Shown one piece after another: positions 59,694-64,000 of a stretch of 64,000 nucleotides of DNA (positions are counted from its first letter, which is position 1; every line of letters starts with the position of its first letter). The stretch lies in the NCBI RefSeq assembly GCF_003864975.1, contig NZ_BHGL01000046.1, forward strand, positions 310,001-374,000. The letters run 5' to 3'. The notes under the pieces were generated by a model. The model saw only the letters and a list, made by a program, of their open reading frames with translations. It did not search any database and was not told the origin of the DNA. This DNA is from Sulfuriferula thiophila. GTDB taxonomy: Bacteria > Pseudomonadota > Gammaproteobacteria > Burkholderiales > Sulfuriferulaceae. The translations under genes were made by a program, and so were the position numbers.

Positions 59694-61169
59694 TTACTCG
59701 CGCGTGACGCGCACGACTTCTTCAAGACTGATCAGCCCCTGAGCAGCCAGACGCATGCCATCATCGCGCAACGAGCGCATGCCGCGCGACACCACGTGGG
59801 CACGCAGCACCTGCTCGGAAGCCCGATCGTGCACCAGACGGCGCAAGTCGTCATCGACGGTGAGTAATTCATAAATACCGGTACGGCCACGGTAGCCGGT
59901 GTGATTGCAGGCAGGGCAGCCTTGTGCCGAATACAGCGTGCCATCGGTAGGCGTGAAGCCGAGCGCACGTAATTGTGTGGCATCAGCGGAGAAAGGTTTG
60001 CGACAAGCCATGCACAGACGGCGCACCAGACGTTGTGCGCCCACGCCGATCAGACTGGAGGACAGCAGAAACGGCTCCACCCCCATGTCAACCAGTCGGG
60101 TAACTGCACTGATGGCATCATTGGTATGCAGCGTGGCAAATACCAGGTGGCCGGTCAGGCTGGCCTGAACCGCAATTTGCGCCGTCTCCAGATCACGGAT
60201 TTCACCGATCATGACCACGTCCGGATCCTGCCGCAGGATAGTGCGCAATGCCCGCGCAAAACCCATCTCGATGCGCGGATTGACCTGAGTCTGACTGATG
60301 CCATCAAGGTCATATTCAATCGGGTCTTCCACCGTCATGATATTCAGCGCAGACGCATCCAGTCGTGATAGTGCCGCGTAGAGCGTAGTAGTCTTACCCG
60401 AGCCAGTCGGCCCGGTAATCAGGACAATGCCATGCGGCTCCAGTATCAGTTTATCAATATGCGCCAGCGTGGCATCGTCCATACCCAGCTTGGTCAGGTC
60501 AAGACGTCCCGCCTGCTTGTCGAGCAAGCGCAACACCACGCGTTCGCCATGCCCGGTTGGTATCGTAGAAACGCGGACATCAACCGGCTTGCCCGCCACG
60601 CGCAGGGTGATGCGACCATCCTGCGGCAGACGCTTTTCCGCTATATCCAGCTGCGACATGATTTTGATACGGGAGACGATGGCGCCATGCAATGCACGCG
60701 CAGGCTCGATCAAGTCGCGTAGCGTCCCGTCTATGCGTAACCGCACTACCGACCGGGTTTCAAATGGTTCAATATGAATATCCGATGCGCCATCGCGCAA
60801 CGCTTGTGTGAACAGCGCATTGATCAGGCGTATAACTGGCGCATCGTCCTGACTCTCGAGCAAATCTTCAACCTTGGGGATTTCCTGCAATAATCTGGAC
60901 AAGTCCAGATCCTGTGCCAGATCGTCAGCCAGTACAGCTGCACCCGCATTAGCGCCGTTGTATGACGCGCTGACCAGTTCGTCAAATTCCACACTGTCAA
61001 TGCGGCGCGCACGTAGCGGCACGCTTAATATCCGCCGCAACTCGGCCAGTGCGCCTGACTGCGCATCGCTGCGCACAGCCACCTCGGCGTAATCGTCATG
61101 CAGCGCAGTAACCACCACCCCGTTGCTCTTGGCAAACGCATAAGGAATCTTGAGTGCCGCACGGTTCAT
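59694..61169 (-). CDS. gspE: Type II secretion ATPase GspE
   Basis: A 491-residue secretion ATPase. The Walker A motif is GPTGSGKTTTLYAAL, followed by MTVEDPIEYDLDGISQTQVN (Asp box), GEIRDLETAQIA (Walker B), the His box HLVFATLHTNDA and the zinc tetracysteine CMACRKPF..CPACNHTG. An N1 domain precedes. It drives pseudopilus assembly. It starts two bases after gspD. Confidence 0.97.
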   Translation of the reverse strand: MNRAALKIPYAFAKSNGVVVTALHDDYAEVAVRSDAQSGALAELRRILSVPLRARRIDSVEFDELVSASYNGANAGAAVLADDLAQDLDLSRLLQEIPKVEDLLESQDDAPVIRLINALFTQALRDGASDIHIEPFETRSVVRLRIDGTLRDLIEPARALHGAIVSRIKIMSQLDIAEKRLPQDGRITLRVAGKPVDVRVSTIPTGHGERVVLRLLDKQAGRLDLTKLGMDDATLAHIDKLILEPHGIVLITGPTGSGKTTTLYAALSRLDASALNIMTVEDPIEYDLDGISQTQVNPRIEMGFARALRTILRQDPDVVMIGEIRDLETAQIAVQASLTGHLVFATLHTNDAISAVTRLVDMGVEPFLLSSSLIGVGAQRLVRRLCMACRKPFSADATQLRALGFTPTDGTLYSAQGCPACNHTGYRGRTGIYELLTVDDDLRRLVHDRASEQVLRAHVVSRGMRSLRDDGMRLAAQGLISLEEVVRVTRE

Positions 61170-61171
61170 GG

Positions 61172-63316
61172 TTATACCCCGCCAACATGGGCTGGCTGCG
61201 TTTCAACCGGTGGCGGCGTAGGTGATAACGGCCGCGGCGGCAAAGTAGGCGACACCATATCTGGCAGAATCTCATCATGAGCAGGCTGTGCCTTGCGCTG
61301 TTCGCCGAGGATGTAATCATAACGTTCACTGGTGTATGTGTTTGCGCGCTGACTGTCACGCACCAGCGTTGGCCGCAGGAATATCATCAGATTAGTCTTG
61401 TGATGTGAGCGCGTCTTGTAGCGGAACATGCCCCCCAACCACGGAATATCACCCAGCACCGGCACCTTCTGTTCGCCGTCGCTGACGGTATCCTGAATCA
61501 GACCACCAATCACCACAATCTGCCCGTCATCGACCAGTACCGTCGAGGACACAGCCCGCTTGTTGGTGATCACACCCGCAGCATTAGTCGCATCCTGAAC
61601 GCTGGAGACTTCCTGATAGATTTGCAGGCGTACCGTACCGCCTTCGGAGATTTGCGGCTTGATCCGCAGCGTCAAGCCGACATCGCGACGTTCTATGGTC
61701 TGAAACGGCGTGGGGGTAGTGGCAGCACCCGACGTCGCATACTGACCGGTAATAAAAGGGACATTCTGACCAATGACGATGGCGGCTTCTTCGTTGTCCA
61801 TAGTCAACAGGGTTGGCGTGGACAGAATATTTGCATTGGCATCTGACTGCAGCGCCCGTACCAACAGGCCAAGATTAAGAATCTGGCCGATACCGGGGAT
61901 ACTGATCTGGCCTTTGACGATGCCGATATTCAGTCCTGGTGAAATACCGGTTGGATTCTTGGAAATGCCAACGATATTCTGACCCGGCGTACCAAAATTG
62001 GTACCGCCGAAAGCCTGGGCACTAGTGCCGCCAAGACCGCTCAAATCCTGCCATTGAATCCCAAATTCTGCCGCCTTGTCAGCCGTTACCTCGGCAATCA
62101 GCGCTTCAACATAGACCTGTGCACGGCGCACATCCAGCTTATCCAGTGCAGCCCGCAAATTATTGTAAACCGCATCAGACGCGGTAATAATAATCGAGTT
62201 GGTAGCCGCATCAGCCTGAATGATGCCAGGCATGGCTGGTGCACTCGAAGTCTGATTTGGACCCAGCGAAGCCGATGCACCCTGCGCCTGCATTACGACA
62301 GGTGCAGCAAGTGTGGTAGTCGCACTCGCTGAACGTGATGTCACGCTGGCACTGCCGGTATCGCCCTGATAGATAGCACGCAAGGTTTCAGCCAGTTTTA
62401 CCGCTTCGGCATTTTTCAAATAGACGACGTGTATGTTGCCACCCGCATTGGTAGGCGAATCGAGCATGGCCACAAATTTACGCAACTGGGTAAGCCGCGC
62501 CGGATTGCTTGAGCGCACCAGCAGGCTATTTGAACGCACATCCGCAATCACGGTGATGCGCTGTATCGGCTCTATACCCGTAGTTCCCTGAACCTGTGTC
62601 GCTTCGTCGAACAGACGATTCACTGTAACCGCGACATCAACCGCAGAAGCGTACTGTAGCGGAATGATGACAGGGTCGCTGCCGTTTGGTCGATCAATGG
62701 AGTCGATAATTTTTTCCAGCCGCTGCAGATTGCTTGCGTAATCGGTAATCACCAGCGTATTGCTATTCGGATAGGCGGTAATGGCATTGCTGGGTGCAAT
62801 CAGCGGACGCAGGATCGGTACCATCTGCGCTGCCGATTCGTATTTCATGGTAAAAATCCGGGTTTGGATGCGGTCGCCACCACCCCGCGCCTGTTCCGCT
62901 GCACCAAATGTAGGGCTGGAATTCAGCTTGGCATCTGCCTCGGGTACAATTTTCACCAGTCCCCGGTCTTCGATTACACTAAATCCCTGCAAACGTAACG
63001 CAGACAGAAATACATCGTAAACCGAAGATCGCGGTATCGGTTTTGCCGAGTAAATATTGATCACCCCTTTGACGCGCGGGTCGAGCAGAAAATTCTTGCC
63101 TGTGATATCGCTGATGACTTTGACTACCCCCTCGATATCGGCATTAACAAAATTAAGCGTGACCGCATCCGCTCCGGTAGGGACACCGCCTTGCCGGGGT
63201 TTTTCTACCGATGCCATGATAGCCGGGGGCGCAGAATCACTGACAGCCCACACCTGTCCGGCAGGCAGTAACACCCCCATGCACAAAAATCCAGTTTTTA
63301 TCCAGCTGCGCTTCAT
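61172..63316 (-). CDS. gspD: Type II secretion outer-membrane secretin GspD
   Basis: A 714-residue secretin with signal peptide (ending VWAV, about 25), N0 domain (LNFVNADIEGVVKVISDITGK), three KH-like N1-N3 repeats, an Ala/Thr/Gln-rich insert (about 330-365) and the secretin barrel (about 400-660, with VPFITGQ, ERRDVGLTLRIKPQI and the GGLIQDT motif). The C-terminal tail is Pro-rich. AAGGGG precedes the ATG. It forms the 15-mer outer-membrane channel. Confidence 0.97.
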   Translation of the reverse strand: MKRSWIKTGFLCMGVLLPAGQVWAVSDSAPPAIMASVEKPRQGGVPTGADAVTLNFVNADIEGVVKVISDITGKNFLLDPRVKGVINIYSAKPIPRSSVYDVFLSALRLQGFSVIEDRGLVKIVPEADAKLNSSPTFGAAEQARGGGDRIQTRIFTMKYESAAQMVPILRPLIAPSNAITAYPNSNTLVITDYASNLQRLEKIIDSIDRPNGSDPVIIPLQYASAVDVAVTVNRLFDEATQVQGTTGIEPIQRITVIADVRSNSLLVRSSNPARLTQLRKFVAMLDSPTNAGGNIHVVYLKNAEAVKLAETLRAIYQGDTGSASVTSRSASATTTLAAPVVMQAQGASASLGPNQTSSAPAMPGIIQADAATNSIIITASDAVYNNLRAALDKLDVRRAQVYVEALIAEVTADKAAEFGIQWQDLSGLGGTSAQAFGGTNFGTPGQNIVGISKNPTGISPGLNIGIVKGQISIPGIGQILNLGLLVRALQSDANANILSTPTLLTMDNEEAAIVIGQNVPFITGQYATSGAATTPTPFQTIERRDVGLTLRIKPQISEGGTVRLQIYQEVSSVQDATNAAGVITNKRAVSSTVLVDDGQIVVIGGLIQDTVSDGEQKVPVLGDIPWLGGMFRYKTRSHHKTNLMIFLRPTLVRDSQRANTYTSERYDYILGEQRKAQPAHDEILPDMVSPTLPPRPLSPTPPPVETQPAHVGGV

Positions 63317-63360
63317 CTTAACCCCTTACATGGCATCATTTATCACGGCATTCTTTGTTT

Positions 63361-63500
63361 GAGACCTTTGCACGATTACTGCGCTTGTTCATATTTCGTT
63401 GGAAATCAGCTCAAAATGCTCATGTACTAGTTGTACACTCCGCTTTTTCGCTGATTTCCGCCTCATCTGAACTGCGCTCGCTACATCGTGCAAAGGTCTC
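63361..63500. mobile_element. MITE-like element between gspC and gspD
   Basis: A 140-bp element with perfect 16-bp terminal inverted repeats, GAGACCTTTGCACGAT (63361-63376) and its complement (63485-63500). A second nested inverted repeat (GGAAATCAGC / GCTGATTTCC) and a near-palindromic centre at GTACTAGTTGTAC make it a large hairpin. It has no transposase. The ends resemble those of IS5-type elements as I recall them. No clear target duplication is visible. It splits the gspC-gspD intergenic space, and its last base contributes the G of the gspC TAG stop; without the element the same codon would read TAA, so the protein is unchanged. Confidence 0.8.
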
Positions 63501-63922
63501 TATTTGTTCATTGGCGGGACAACAGGTCCTGCAGTCAGGCTTTTCTCGGGCCAGGCCAGCGTTTCGCGAATCCCGCCACGTACCAGAACGAGGTGATCCG
63601 TACTGACTTCCTCAAGCCGGATACCCGGAGCGATATCGTCTCCCTCTTGCACCGTAAGTATCTGTTTCGGCTCCAGTTTCACGATCGCGTAACCACGCCG
63701 ACCCGGCGTTGCCGCCACACTGCCCAGCAAACGGATCGCGATACCTGTCGGAGAGACACGACTACTGTTCCGCTCCGTTTTCCCAAACAAACCATCCGCT
63801 GATCCGGCATGCTCGTACACCTTGGCGGCTGCCTGCGCGCGCGGTTCAGGCAGCGGCGCAAACCACTCCCAGGTCCAGTAAGCCACCACCAGGGCGAGCA
63901 CCACCACAGCAGTAATCGTCAC
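63500..63922 (-). CDS. gspC: Type II secretion inner-membrane protein GspC (short form)
   Basis: A 140-residue protein with an N-terminal membrane helix (about 4-20, ending AYWTWEWF) and a homology-region domain (about 55-125, IAIRLLGSVAATPGRRGYAIV, ILTVQEGDDIAPGIRLEEV). No PDZ or coiled-coil follows, unlike the longer GspC of Vibrio or Pseudomonas, but short forms occur in betaproteobacteria. The GTG at 63922 is the first standard start; the frame continues upstream with SNFAQTAAVNS-like residues to a TGA at 63985, so a CTG start at 63973 is possible. GspC links the inner-membrane platform to GspD. Confidence 0.82.
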   Translation of the reverse strand: MTITAVVVLALVVAYWTWEWFAPLPEPRAQAAAKVYEHAGSADGLFGKTERNSSRVSPTGIAIRLLGSVAATPGRRGYAIVKLEPKQILTVQEGDDIAPGIRLEEVSTDHLVLVRGGIRETLAWPEKSLTAGPVVPPMNK

Positions 63923-64000
63923 CGAATTAACCGCGGCAGTTTGAGCAAAATTTGATCTATCTAATGAGGACAGTTGCTTCTTTCATTGCTGGCGCACCAC

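Noticed and set aside
63355-63606. 83-residue frame across the MITE-like element
   Set aside because: It joins element sequence and antisense gspC and has no coding signs.

Overview
This window looks like a chromosomal segment of a betaproteobacterium that oxidises sulfur compounds, probably order Nitrosomonadales (Sulfuriferula- or Sulfuricella-like). That is inference. It rests on the conserved betaproteobacterial order hfq-hflX-hflK-hflC-hisZ-purA, queA-tgt-yajC-secDF, a tmRNA with a betaproteobacterial-type tag (ANDETYALAA), and a large sulfur-oxidation cluster. No phage, integrase, complete IS or CRISPR array was seen. One short MITE-like element is present.

Region 1 (1-13.6 kb, all minus strand): two outer-membrane beta-barrel proteins, an RND exporter, a LolA-like periplasmic protein, a SoxB-like metallophosphatase, a TsdB-type dihaem cytochrome lipoprotein, two tandem TsdA-type thiosulfate dehydrogenases, a SulP anion transporter, an exported DsrE-family protein, and a second SoxB-like protein cut by the window edge. 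Most of the proteins are exported and the spacing is tight, which suggests one envelope-located thiosulfate/tetrathionate module.

Region 2 (13.7-33.8 kb) is mostly housekeeping: SelO, an exported FKBP isomerase, glucose-6-phosphate isomerase, a GGDEF-EAL protein, the hfq-to-purA operon, and gltA-sucA-sucB. The SucB here lacks the usual peripheral-subunit-binding domain, and no lpd gene lies beside it. A LysR gene faces a pirin/Old-Yellow-Enzyme pair.

Region 3 (34-40.4 kb) is signalling: a soluble protein with two double-Cache modules and a CheW domain, then FHA protein, PP2C phosphatase, Ser/Thr kinase with PEGA domain and a TssQ-like lipoprotein. The last four resemble a T6SS phospho-control set, but no T6SS structural gene is present.

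Region 4 (40.5-48.1 kb): tRNA-Leu(CAA), queA, tgt, yajC, secD, secF, ubiG, gph and ssrA (tmRNA). The yajC-secD gap holds two hairpins and a 15-codon reading frame ending one base before secD.

Region 5 (48.4-58.2 kb) is accessory envelope and signalling DNA: two OmpA-family proteins, a BamE-like lipoprotein, an AI-2E-family permease with a nonsense codon near its N-terminus, a collagen-like lipoprotein, a Crp/Fnr regulator, a receiver-PAS-GGDEF-EAL protein whose phosphoacceptor Asp is Asn, a BON-domain lipoprotein and a DUF3494 (ice-binding-type) lipoprotein.

Region 6 (58.5-64 kb): type II secretion genes gspC, gspD, gspE and gspF on the minus strand, with a 140-bp MITE-like element between gspC and gspD. 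No pseudopilin genes follow gspF here.
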